Source of the DNA: Desulfobacterales bacterium | Lineage (GTDB): Bacteria > Desulfobacterota > Desulfobacteria > Desulfobacterales > Desulfobacteraceae | DNA length: 5,491 nucleotides | Assembly (NCBI GenBank): GCA_022361135.1 | Contig: JAKSBM010000709.1 | Span: forward strand, 1 to 5,491 | Direction of reading: 5' to 3' | In this document: in pieces, positions 1 through 5,491 of the stretch | Layout: every line of letters starts with the position of its first letter | Position numbering within the stretch: the stretch's first letter is position 1 | The notes under the pieces: model-generated | Seen by the model: only the letters and a program-made list of their open reading frames with translations | Database searches by the model: none | What the model was told of the DNA's origin: nothing | Position numbers and translations under genes: made by a program

Positions 1-2358
1 GTAATAGGTGGAGACGTCCAAACCGTTGTAGGCCACCTTTAATGCCGCGCCCACGGCCGAGGAGGTCAGGCCGAACAGGGCCGCCTTCTGGCGGTCGATT
101 TTCACCTCCACCGAGGGCAAGCCCCCCTGGTAATCATCCCGGATATCCTTGACATGGGGGACCTGTGCCACCAGGGACTTTACCGATTGGGCCAGGCGGC
201 TGAGCACGGTAAAGTCGTCCCCGCTGATTTCAATGTTGATGGGGGCGCCCGTGGGCGGCCCGTCCCGCTGTTCGTCCACGGTGATCTTCACCCCGGGGAT
301 GCCCTCCACCCGTTGGCGGATGGTATCCAGATCCGCCTTGGTGGGGGAGCTGCGGTGGGCGAAGTCCATGAACTGGAGGCCGATGTGGTTGGGCAGGTTG
401 GGATCAAAGACCCCGCCGCCGGCACTGTCCTGGACCACCTTTGTGAAGATGTGCTCGATGTTGTTGATGTCCGAAGGCCCTTCAAAGGTGCTGCCGTCGG
501 CCCTGGTATGGGCTTGCATGGCAATGGCCCGGGCATAGGGGGCATGGGGCCGTCCGGCAATGGCCCGTTCCACCTTTTTCACGGTGCGGTCGATGAATTC
601 CATGTCCGCCCCTTCGGGGATTTCGATGTTGACATAGGCGGACCGGGGATCGATGGACGGGAAGAATTCCACGGGCTTTTCAATGCCGATGCGCAGCATC
701 CAGATCTGGAAGAGGAGGACCAAGACCACAAAGCTGCCCAAAAGCACCGTGATCTTATGGTCCAGGGCATGGGTGAGGAGCCGGCGGTAGCCCCGGAGGA
801 CCCAGCCCCGGATTTCCACGGGCTTTTCCCCCATGTCGGCCATGTCCGCAGGCACATCCTGGAGCTGTTTGGCCCGCTGTTGTGAGGACTTGATCTGCAT
901 GAAAAAGGCGCACAGGGCCGGGTTGATGACCAGGGCCACAAACAGGGAGGAGGTCAGGGTGATGATGAGGGTGACGGGCAGGTAGCCCATGAAATCCCCC
1001 ATGATGCCCGGCCAGAAGAGCATGGGAAAAAAGGCGGCCAGGGTGGTGAGGGTGGAGCCGATCACCGGCCAGGCCACCTCGCCGGCGGCGGCCATGGCCG
1101 CCTCCAGCCGGGGAACCCCCTGCTGCATGTACCGGAAAATGTTTTCAATGATGACAATGGCATTGTCCACCAGCATGCCCAACGCCAGGGTCAGGGCAAA
1201 GAGGACCACCATGTTCAAGGTGATGCCCAGGGCATGGAGGGCGGCAAAGGAGAGGAACATGGAAAAGGGGATGGCCAGGCCCACCAGCATGGCATTGCGG
1301 AAGCCCAGGAAGAGGAAGAGCACCACCACCACCAGGATGAGGCCGGAGATGATATTGTTCTCCAGGTCGGCCACCGATGCCTTGATGTCCTTGCTTTTGT
1401 TCATGAGTTTGGTGACCCGGGTGTTTTCCGGAAAGCTCTGTTCGGCCCGGGCAACGATCTCGTCGATTTTCTCCGAGATGACGATGATGTTTTCACCCTG
1501 GCGTTTTTTCACGGCAATGTTGATGGAATTGACCCCGTTGAGCCGGGAACGGGAGGTCTCTTCCTTGATTCCGTCCACCACCGAGGCCACATCCTTGAGA
1601 TAGATGGGCCGGCCCTGGTGGGTGGCCACCACCAGGGTGAGGATCTCTTCGGGGGTGTCAAACTCCCCGGGGACCTTGAGCTGGTAGCGTCCGTCCCCCA
1701 GGGTGATGGCCCCGCCCGAGGTGTTCTGGTTTTCACTGATCACAGCCGAGTTCAGGTCGGTGATGGGGATGTGATAATAGGCCAGCTTGTCCGTGTCCAC
1801 CTCCACCCGGATTTCCCGCTCCTGTCCGCCGGTGACCTCCACCTCCAGGACCCCGGGGACGGATTCAATGTCCTCCTTGAGGTCGTCGGCCAGCTTCCGC
1901 AGATCCCGGGGGCCCACCTCACCGGAGAGGGAGTAGATCACAATGGGCATTTCCGAAAAGTTCACCTCGTAGACCGAGGGGTCGTTTTCCAGGTCCGAGG
2001 GCAGGTCGTTCCGGGCTTCGTCCACCTTGTCCTTCACCTTGGTGAGGACCTCGTCAATGTCGGTGCCCGAAAGGAATTCAATGTTGATCTGGGACAGCCC
2101 CTGGGAGCTCACCGAGCTGATGTTTTTAACCTTGTCCAGCCCCTTGAGCTTTTTTTCGATTTTCAGGGTGATTCCGGTCTCCATGTCCGTGGCGCTGACC
2201 CCCCGGTATTCCGTGCGGACAAAGACATAGGGTATGGTGATGTCGGGATCGCTCTCCCGGGGCAGGGAGATATAGGAATAGAGGCCAATGCCCGTAATGA
2301 TGAAAACCAGAACCAGGACACTGATCCGATTTTTAACCGCCACATCTGAAACCATCAT
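1..2358 (-). CDS. RND (AcrB/HAE1-like) efflux permease, 3' end cut by window edge
   Basis: This is an inner-membrane, proton-driven RND pump subunit that would take substrates from periplasm or membrane and pass them to an outer-membrane channel. I translated the frame codon by codon: 786 codons without a stop, open at the left edge. Full-length relatives have roughly 1,020-1,060 residues, so about a quarter is missing. Visible parts in order: TM1 (about 12-30), first porter region (about 31-330), TM2-TM6 (about 336-486), a cytoplasmic linker (487-530), TM7 (about 534-556) and the start of the second porter region. TM4 carries GMLVDNAIVIIEN (394-406). D398 and N399 sit where AcrB has the proton-relay pair D407/D408, so the second aspartate is asparagine. 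The partner lysine of TM10 lies outside the window. Two in-frame ATGs (2358, 2355) are possible starts; the first overlaps the adaptor stop as ATGA, which suggests translational coupling. Family assignment is strong; the substrate cannot be told. Confidence 0.95.
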   Translation of the reverse strand, partial: MMVSDVAVKNRISVLVLVFIITGIGLYSYISLPRESDPDITIPYVFVRTEYRGVSATDMETGITLKIEKKLKGLDKVKNISSVSSQGLSQINIEFLSGTDIDEVLTKVKDKVDEARNDLPSDLENDPSVYEVNFSEMPIVIYSLSGEVGPRDLRKLADDLKEDIESVPGVLEVEVTGGQEREIRVEVDTDKLAYYHIPITDLNSAVISENQNTSGGAITLGDGRYQLKVPGEFDTPEEILTLVVATHQGRPIYLKDVASVVDGIKEETSRSRLNGVNSINIAVKKRQGENIIVISEKIDEIVARAEQSFPENTRVTKLMNKSKDIKASVADLENNIISGLILVVVVLFLFLGFRNAMLVGLAIPFSMFLSFAALHALGITLNMVVLFALTLALGMLVDNAIVIIENIFRYMQQGVPRLEAAMAAAGEVAWPVIGSTLTTLAAFFPMLFWPGIMGDFMGYLPVTLIITLTSSLFVALVINPALCAFFMQIKSSQQRAKQLQDVPADMADMGEKPVEIRGWVLRGYRRLLTHALDHKITVLLGSFVVLVLLFQIWMLRIGIEKPVEFFPSIDPRSAYVNIEIPEGADMEFIDRTVKKVERAIAGRPHAPYARAIAMQAHTRADGSTFEGPSDINNIEHIFTKVVQDSAGGGVFDPNLPNHIGLQFMDFAHRSSPTKADLDTIRQRVEGIPGVKITVDEQRDGPPTGAPINIEISGDDFTVLSRLAQSVKSLVAQVPHVKDIRDDYQGGLPSVEVKIDRQKAALFGLTSSAVGAALKVAYNGLDVSTYY

Positions 2359-3497
2359 CGGGTGAGTTCCTCCATGGTGCGAACGCTTTGGGTCACCTGG
2401 ACCGTTTCGCCGTCTTCAATGATGCGATGGCCCACCACCACCACGCGATCCCCCGGGTTCAGGCCCCGGGTGATTTGGATTTCCCAGCCGTCCTGGAATC
2501 CGGTTTCAACGGGCTGGAAGCGGACCTTTCCCTGGTTTTCAACAAAAACCCCCTTTTCATCCCTGCGGGTGACCAGGGCATAGATGGGCACGGCCAGGCC
2601 GTCGTCCACCTGGTTTTTAACGATTTCCACCCGGGAGAACATGTCCGGGAGGATGGCCTGGTCCGGGTTGTCCACGCGGATGTCCAGGGTGTAGAGCCGG
2701 GCCAGGGAATCCGTGGTCCGGGTCAGGTAATGGTAGCTGCCGGTGACCGGACGGTTGTCCAGGGCGTCCAGGGTCATGCGGAAGGTCTTCAGCCGGCGCA
2801 CGGCATCCACATCGGATTCCGGGATGCCCACGGCCACCTTGATTTTATCCAGTTGGAGCAAGGTAAACACCGGATCTCCCACCTGGAGATAGGTGCCCAC
2901 CTCAATGTCGCTGCGGTCCACCACCCCGTCCATGGGGGAGCGGATGGTGCAGCGTTCCAGGTTCAGTCGGGCCGTGGCCAGATTGGCCCGGGTGGTTTTC
3001 ACCTGGGCCACGGCATCGTCCAGTTTGCTCTGGGTGACGAATTTCTTAGAGGAGAGGGCCACCAGCCGTTTTTTGGTGATCTGGGCGGTTTCATGGGAGG
3101 CCAGTGCTGCGTCGTAGGCATTCTGGTAATCCCGGGAATCCAGTCGGGCCAGGACATCGCCCTTTTTCACCCGGTCCCCTTCCTGGACCGGTTTTTCAAC
3201 CACCTGCCCCCGGGCTTCGGAGACCACCTTCAGGGAAATCCAGGGTTTGGCCACCCCCGGGAAGCTGAGCTTTTCGGCCAGGGGTTTGGGCAGGATTTCC
3301 AGGGTGGCCACATTGATGGGCTTTCGTTCCATCTGTCCCTGGCGGGATTGTTCCTCGGCCAGGGCCTGTCGTTTGTTTGAAATTTTCTGGGACAGGGGCA
3401 GAATGACAAGGCCCACAAAGAGTAAAAGGCATAGAAAGGGAATGCTTTTACTCACAAGTCTGAGGGCAGTTTTGAACCAGCGGGGGGATTTCTCCAT
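2355..3497 (-). CDS. RND efflux periplasmic adaptor (membrane fusion protein)
   Basis: A 380-residue HlyD/AcrA-type adaptor that would bridge the RND permease and an outer-membrane channel. Residues 18-36 form one hydrophobic helix after a basic N-terminus. There is no convincing lipobox (the only nearby Cys, C23, is buried in the hydrophobic run), so it is probably anchored by an uncleaved TM helix. The first half of the lipoyl domain is about 94-122 (ARGQVV, EGDRVKKGDVLARLD). The helical hairpin is about 123-181, the second lipoyl half about 182-216 (IRSPMDGVV, VGDPVFTL), the beta-barrel about 217-296 and the membrane-proximal domain about 297-375 (LNPGDRVVVVG). The hairpin carries R144, L148 and T155, which match the spacing of AcrA's TolC-contact motif RxxxLxxxxxxS with Thr for Ser. 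It follows the MFS gene by 36 bases and overlaps the permease by four, so all three are probably co-transcribed. The domain call is firm; the substrate is unknown. Confidence 0.95.
   Translation of the reverse strand: MEKSPRWFKTALRLVSKSIPFLCLLLFVGLVILPLSQKISNKRQALAEEQSRQGQMERKPINVATLEILPKPLAEKLSFPGVAKPWISLKVVSEARGQVVEKPVQEGDRVKKGDVLARLDSRDYQNAYDAALASHETAQITKKRLVALSSKKFVTQSKLDDAVAQVKTTRANLATARLNLERCTIRSPMDGVVDRSDIEVGTYLQVGDPVFTLLQLDKIKVAVGIPESDVDAVRRLKTFRMTLDALDNRPVTGSYHYLTRTTDSLARLYTLDIRVDNPDQAILPDMFSRVEIVKNQVDDGLAVPIYALVTRRDEKGVFVENQGKVRFQPVETGFQDGWEIQITRGLNPGDRVVVVGHRIIEDGETVQVTQSVRTMEELTR
2359..2373 (-). promoter_or_regulatory. Shine-Dalgarno and coupling site for the RND permease
   Basis: On the minus strand GGAGG (2373-2369) lies inside the last codons of the adaptor gene, 10 bases before ATG 2358. 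That spacing is slightly long. The start overlaps the adaptor stop in ATGA, so re-initiation by ribosomes finishing the adaptor is the likely mode. This supports 2358 or 2355 as the start, but does not decide between them. Confidence 0.55.
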
Positions 3498-3501
3498 GAT
3501 A

Positions 3502-3507
3502 TTCCTC
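3502..3507 (-). promoter_or_regulatory. Shine-Dalgarno of the adaptor gene
   Basis: Minus-strand GAGGAA ends four bases before ATG 3497 (six bases from GAGG), a normal ribosome-binding site. It fixes the adaptor start and lies in the 36-base gap after the MFS stop. I saw no terminator-like stem with a T-run in that gap, in line with one transcript. Confidence 0.7.
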
Positions 3508-3533
3508 GAAAATTATGTAAAAAACCATTTAGT

Positions 3534-4844
3534 TTATGATGAATTCCCCATTGTATCAAGGGGGGAAGTAAAGTTGAAACGGGCCTGCCATCCCAGGGCA
3601 AAGGTGATGAAAACCAGGGCCAGGGCCAGGCCGAACATGATGCGATAGGCATCCGCACCCAACGTCGTCATCTGGTCCAGCATGCCGCCGAAAAAGAGGG
3701 GGAATCCCGAAGTGAACCAGATGGTTAGCAATGGGGCCACGGCAAAAAATGCCGTGGCATCCTCCCGGCCGGACAATTGCTTAATCAGGGGGGAGTAAAT
3801 TAGATTTCGGGTTCCCCGGCAGAAGCCCAACATGAAGCTGACCATGAAAAAGCTGGCCGGTCCGGGCAGGGCAATGAGTAAAACCAGGGCCAGGGCACAG
3901 ATGACTTTGGTGGCCAGGTATTTTTGGCGCAGGCTCCCCAGGCCCAGGTAGCCCATGGTGAAATTGGCGGTGATGGATCCCGAGTAAATCAGGGTGATGT
4001 AAAATCCCGCGGCTATGGCCTGGGACACGGCGAAAAATCCCGTGGCGTAATTGGCATAAAATCCAATGACGGTGATGACGATGTAGTTGTCCAGATCACC
4101 GGCCAGGTAAAAGACCATGTTCCGGTTCCCCAGGATGGATCGGGCGGTTTCCCTGAGGTGGGAGACAAAGCCCTTTGGATTCTCTTTTTCCCCGGGAAGC
4201 GCTTTGGATTCGGGTGGATCCGTAATTTCACGGGTGATGAGGAATCCAAATGATCCCACGAGGAACAGGATTCCGGCCCCAATGAATATCCAGGCCGAGG
4301 AGGCCAGTGAAAGTTGGTAAACTTCCACCACCTTCAGGATGAATACGCTGGCCATGATTTTGGCCAGGTTCTGGGCCAGGTACATGAAGGACAGGCCCTT
4401 CACGTTTTTCCCGGGGGAGAATATCTTCACCAGGAAGTTGAGCCAGATGGGGAAGGTCAGGCCGATGCTCACGGAAAATATCACATAGGCCACGAAAAAC
4501 AGGGGCAATATCCAATCTGGATTTCGTAAAAAGAGGAGGCCGGTGCCAAAGCCCAGGACCACCACGGACGAGAGCAGGTGGAACCCCAGTACCAGGGGGC
4601 GGGTTCGGATCGCCTTCCGGGTCAGGTAGCTGGAGATCAGGGGGCAGGCGGAGATCCCGGCCATGAGGATGCCGGGGACCAGGCCGATGAGGAAGTCCGA
4701 CGCCCCCAGGTTTTTAAGAAAAATCTGGAGAAAGGTCGACTCCATGAGAACGGGAAAACCCAGTCCCCAGAAGAATTCCACCACCGATATCCCGGCTGCA
4801 TTTTGTTTGAAATATTGATCTTTTGCGGCTTGCAATGCCTGCAT
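3534..4844 (-). CDS. MFS-type 12-TM transporter, first gene of the efflux operon
   Basis: A 436-residue very hydrophobic protein with about twelve membrane segments (roughly 17-36, 50-69, 83-106, 111-131, 150-171, 182-203, 244-265, 270-292, 309-327, 330-343, 363-386, 400-420). A hydrophilic central loop at about 204-240 divides it into two six-helix halves. Length, the 6+6 layout and the basic TM2-TM3 loop (YLTRKAIRTRP, 73-83) fit the major facilitator superfamily, though the classic loop motif GxxxDRxGRR is degenerate. Acidic residues D250 and D252 near TM7 could take part in proton coupling (inference). ATG 4844 is the first start codon after an in-frame stop at 4919-4917, with a weak AAGGG eight bases upstream, so the start is well supported. 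Its place ahead of the adaptor and permease suggests a role in the same export or resistance response, perhaps moving substrate from cytoplasm to periplasm. I do not recognise the subfamily or substrate. Confidence 0.88.
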   Translation of the reverse strand: MQALQAAKDQYFKQNAAGISVVEFFWGLGFPVLMESTFLQIFLKNLGASDFLIGLVPGILMAGISACPLISSYLTRKAIRTRPLVLGFHLLSSVVVLGFGTGLLFLRNPDWILPLFFVAYVIFSVSIGLTFPIWLNFLVKIFSPGKNVKGLSFMYLAQNLAKIMASVFILKVVEVYQLSLASSAWIFIGAGILFLVGSFGFLITREITDPPESKALPGEKENPKGFVSHLRETARSILGNRNMVFYLAGDLDNYIVITVIGFYANYATGFFAVSQAIAAGFYITLIYSGSITANFTMGYLGLGSLRQKYLATKVICALALVLLIALPGPASFFMVSFMLGFCRGTRNLIYSPLIKQLSGREDATAFFAVAPLLTIWFTSGFPLFFGGMLDQMTTLGADAYRIMFGLALALVFITFALGWQARFNFTSPLDTMGNSS

Positions 4845-4871
4845 TTTCCCGACCCTTACTTTGAACCTGAT

Positions 4872-4903
4872 ACTATATTTTAGAATGCATAAATTGCATT
4901 CAA
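4872..4903 (-). promoter_or_regulatory. Candidate sigma-70-like promoter of the efflux operon
   Basis: On the minus strand TAAAAT (4882-4877) or the adjoining TATAGT (4877-4872), each 5/6 to the -10 consensus, lies downstream of TTGAAT (4903-4898), which is 4/6 to the -35 consensus. The spacing is 15 or 20 bases, so neither pair is ideal, and an activator or another sigma factor may be involved. Transcription from here would give a leader of about 25 bases before ATG 4844. The call rests on AT-richness, position and partial matches. Confidence 0.4.
4883..4901. promoter_or_regulatory. Perfect inverted repeat in the promoter, likely operator
   Basis: GAATGCA (4883-4889) and TGCATTC (4895-4901) are perfect 7-bp inverted arms around a 5-bp AT spacer. 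The symmetry extends past one mismatch to further T/A pairs outside. It sits in the spacer of the candidate promoter, about 40 bp before the MFS start. That is where a dimeric repressor (TetR- or MarR-like regulators are usual for efflux operons) would block RNA polymerase. The symmetry is seen directly; the operator role is inferred, and no regulator gene is in the window. Confidence 0.5.
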
Positions 4904-4947
4904 ATTGAAACTTAAATTAATTTGCTGAAATCTGTGCTGTGACTGCA

Positions 4948-5002
4948 ATCTGCCCACAAAGCCCTATATTTACCGAAAAATAAATATAAAGTACAGGCAG
5001 AT
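4948..5002. repeat. Nested inverted repeat upstream of the operon promoter
   Basis: Outer arms ATCTGCC (4948-4954) and GGCAGAT (4996-5002) pair 7/7. Inside them TATATTTA (4965-4972) and TAAATATA (4981-4988) pair 8/8 around the loop CCGAAAAA. Unpaired stretches of 10 and 7 bases separate the two stems. There is no T-run after the outer stem, so it does not look like an intrinsic terminator. It could be a regulator-binding region, or a structured leader if transcription begins further upstream. Confidence 0.5.
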
Positions 5003-5045
5003 AATGTGGCTTTTTGTATCGGGGCATTGGTGGTGTGAATGGGGC

Positions 5046-5067
5046 GTCGTAATGATGTCGTAATCAT
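5046..5067 (+). repeat. 11-bp tandem duplication GTCGTAATSAT
   Basis: GTCGTAATGAT (5046-5056) is followed at once by GTCGTAATCAT (5057-5067), a 10/11 match. The one difference creates a palindrome, AATGAT / ATCATT, with a six-base centre at 5051-5068. A related GTCGTATT occurs at 5445-5452, beyond the octamer array and large palindrome. Function unknown; a regulator site or the scar of an insertion are both possible. Confidence 0.5.
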
Positions 5068-5127
5068 TTGGGTTTCATGGTGTTGTACTGCTGGTGTGGG
5101 TGTTGTTTTGTAGCGCTGAAGATCCCA

Positions 5128-5239
5128 GGAATGATGGGATACTGGGATTTTGGATCCGTTGAAGTATGGAGCTTTGGAATCGTGAAATTCTGGAATTCTG
5201 GGATAGTAGGATAGTGGACTAGTGTCATTGTGTCATGGT
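5128..5239 (+). repeat. Array of 14 degenerate octamers, consensus GGRATNNT
   Basis: Read in steps of exactly eight bases from 5128, fourteen successive units keep one phase without an insertion or deletion. Position 1 is G in 12 of 14, position 2 G in 11, position 3 purine in 12, position 4 A in 11, position 5 T in 11 and position 8 T in all 14. Positions 6 and 7 vary freely. Clear units are GGAATGAT, GGGATACT, GGAATTCT and GGGATAGT; the last two (GTCATTGT, GTCATGGT) are decayed. The preceding bases (to about 5088) may be older, worn units. It is not coding: in one minus-strand frame it merely yields a peptide with an eight-residue rhythm, with Pro recurring every eighth position. Units that differ so much yet never lose phase are unlike ordinary slippage microsatellites. 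I know no firm name or function for it. Confidence 0.75.
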
Positions 5240-5254
5240 GGCGCCTGGGAACCC

Positions 5255-5442
5255 GGTTGGGAGCGGGGCGGCCTTCCTTGTCCGGGCAAGAACAAGGACA
5301 GCCCCTAAATTCCATTCCGGGAAATATTCCAAAACTGCGCTCCAGTAGGTGCTCAAACAGTTGGAAATTTCACCTCCATTGCATTAAGGGGCTGTAACCT
5401 TGCCCTTGCAACGGCCCGCGAAAGACCACCCCGCCCCCACCC
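5255..5442. repeat. 188-bp imperfect palindrome (MITE/REP-like element or structured RNA)
   Basis: Four pairs of arms are nested in register: 5255-5275 with 5422-5442 (17/21 pairs); GGGCAAG 5284-5290 with 5399-5405 (7/7); 5298-5310 (ACAGCCCCTAAAT) with 5383-5395 (12/13); and 5321-5337 with 5358-5371 (14 pairs with bulges of one and two bases). A small tip stem lies around the loop AGTA (5344-5347). Three of the four outer-arm mismatches would be G-U pairs in minus-strand RNA. A competing local hairpin (5275-5281 with 5292-5298, 7/7) suggests a branched fold. No protein is encoded. The form suits a non-autonomous mobile repeat (MITE or paired REP sequences) or a structured RNA. No clear target duplication directly abuts the ends and no transposase is in the window. 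Confidence 0.65.
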
Positions 5443-5445
5443 TAG

Positions 5446-5456
5446 TCGTATTACGA
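5446..5456. promoter_or_regulatory. Short palindrome before the possible right-edge gene
   Basis: TCGTA and TACGA (5446-5450, 5452-5456) form a perfect palindrome around a single T, about 20 bases before the candidate start at 5477. Its left part belongs to the GTCGTAWT sequence also found twice at 5046-5064. It could be an operator for the rightward gene. A palindrome this short can arise by chance, so the call is weak. Confidence 0.25.
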
Positions 5457-5467
5457 AGGATAGCCGT

Positions 5468-5472
5468 GGAGG
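5468..5472 (+). promoter_or_regulatory. Shine-Dalgarno-like GGAGG at the right edge
   Basis: GGAGG lies four bases before ATG 5477 and directly abuts ATG 5473. If a gene starts here, the spacing favours 5477. Confidence 0.35.
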
Positions 5473-5476
5473 ATGC

Positions 5477-5491
5477 ATGATAACGGAGTAC
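5477..5491 (+). CDS. Possible start of a divergent gene (five codons visible)
   Basis: ATG at 5477 after GGAGG opens a frame reading MITEY up to the window edge. The alternative ATG at 5473 reads MHDNGV but touches the ribosome-binding sequence, so it is less likely. If real, this gene is divergent from the efflux operon across about 630 bases. Five codons give no hint of function; a regulator of the operon would be a natural guess but has no sequence support. Confidence 0.25.

Larger units (their letters stand above)
4845..5476. other. Gene-free divergent intergenic region with several repeat structures
   Basis: No convincing gene lies in these 632 bases. The part next to the MFS gene (about 4861-4990) is AT-rich and looks like a promoter region. 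The middle (about 5030-5240) is strongly G/T-rich on the plus strand and passes into a phased octamer array. The last part (about 5255-5442) is an imperfect palindrome. The only sizeable ORF, minus strand 5315-5064 (83 codons), has low-complexity peptide produced by the octamer repeat and no good ribosome-binding site, so I do not count it as a gene. Confidence 0.75.

Noticed and set aside
154..885. 243-codon plus-strand ORF
   Set aside because: Antisense shadow of the RND permease, with no family features.
1234..2349. 371-codon plus-strand ORF opposite the RND permease gene
   Set aside because: It is antisense to a frame with clear RND homology. Its His/Asp/Gly-rich low-complexity translation is typical of the reverse strand of GC-biased codons.
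1..2358. Frameshift or pseudogene in the RND permease
   Set aside because: Manual translation of every codon gave one uninterrupted RND-like frame to the left edge.
2388..3380. 330-codon plus-strand ORF opposite the adaptor gene
   Set aside because: Same antisense effect; no recognisable domains, while the minus strand encodes a complete membrane fusion protein.
3423..3434. Lipobox in the adaptor (Cys23)
   Set aside because: C23 is followed by Leu-Leu-Leu inside the hydrophobic helix, without the usual [LVI][AST][GA]C pattern at the end of a signal peptide.
3498..3533. Terminator between the MFS and adaptor genes
   Set aside because: No GC-rich stem followed by a T-run in 36 bases; it is mostly AT-rich and holds the adaptor ribosome-binding site.
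5128..5239. CRISPR array
   Set aside because: The unit is 8 bp and degenerate with no spacer-repeat alternation, unlike 23-47 bp repeats with unique spacers.
5064..5315. 83-codon minus-strand ORF
   Set aside because: Its peptide (repeating patterns such as TIPEFQ and TIPKLH) arises from the 8-bp DNA repeat read in one frame; no good ribosome-binding site, and its 5' part lies in the palindrome.
5255..5442. Integron attC site
   Set aside because: An imperfect palindrome suggested it, but I found no RYYYAAC / GTTRRRY core pair at the ends, and it is longer than usual attC sites.

Overview
The window is a Gram-negative, moderately GC-rich chromosome segment. A three-gene efflux operon on the minus strand fills about 88% of it (4844 down to the left edge). 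A gene-free, divergent, structured intergenic region lies at 4845-5476. A membrane fusion protein with an RND permease implies an inner membrane, periplasm and outer membrane. The style of the proteins, such as the permease motif around 'RESDPDITIP' and its Asp-Asn transmembrane motif, fits a Desulfobacterota-like or related proteobacterial host. That placement is only an impression and cannot be proved from this sequence.

In order of transcription the operon holds an MFS-type 12-TM inner-membrane transporter (4844-3534). After 36 bases comes an RND-type periplasmic adaptor (membrane fusion protein, 3497-2355). Last, overlapping by the four bases ATGA, is an AcrB-like RND permease (from 2358), whose last quarter or so lies beyond the left edge. 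Adaptor and permease should form the inner part of a tripartite pump. No TolC-type outer-membrane channel and no regulator gene is visible here. The MFS protein may feed the pump from the cytoplasmic side, but that is inference. Several long plus-strand ORFs opposite these genes are antisense shadows.

The intergenic region is the least ordinary part. Next to the operon it is AT-rich and holds a candidate promoter with a perfect 7-bp inverted repeat (GAATGCA / TGCATTC) inside it, a likely operator, and then a nested inverted repeat at 4948-5002. Further out come an 11-bp tandem duplication (5046-5067), a strictly phased array of fourteen degenerate octamers (consensus GGRATNNT, 5128-5239), and an imperfect palindrome of about 188 bp (5255-5442) that could fold into a long, branched hairpin. 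The right edge has a Shine-Dalgarno-like GGAGG and an ATG for a possible divergent gene, of which only five codons are visible.
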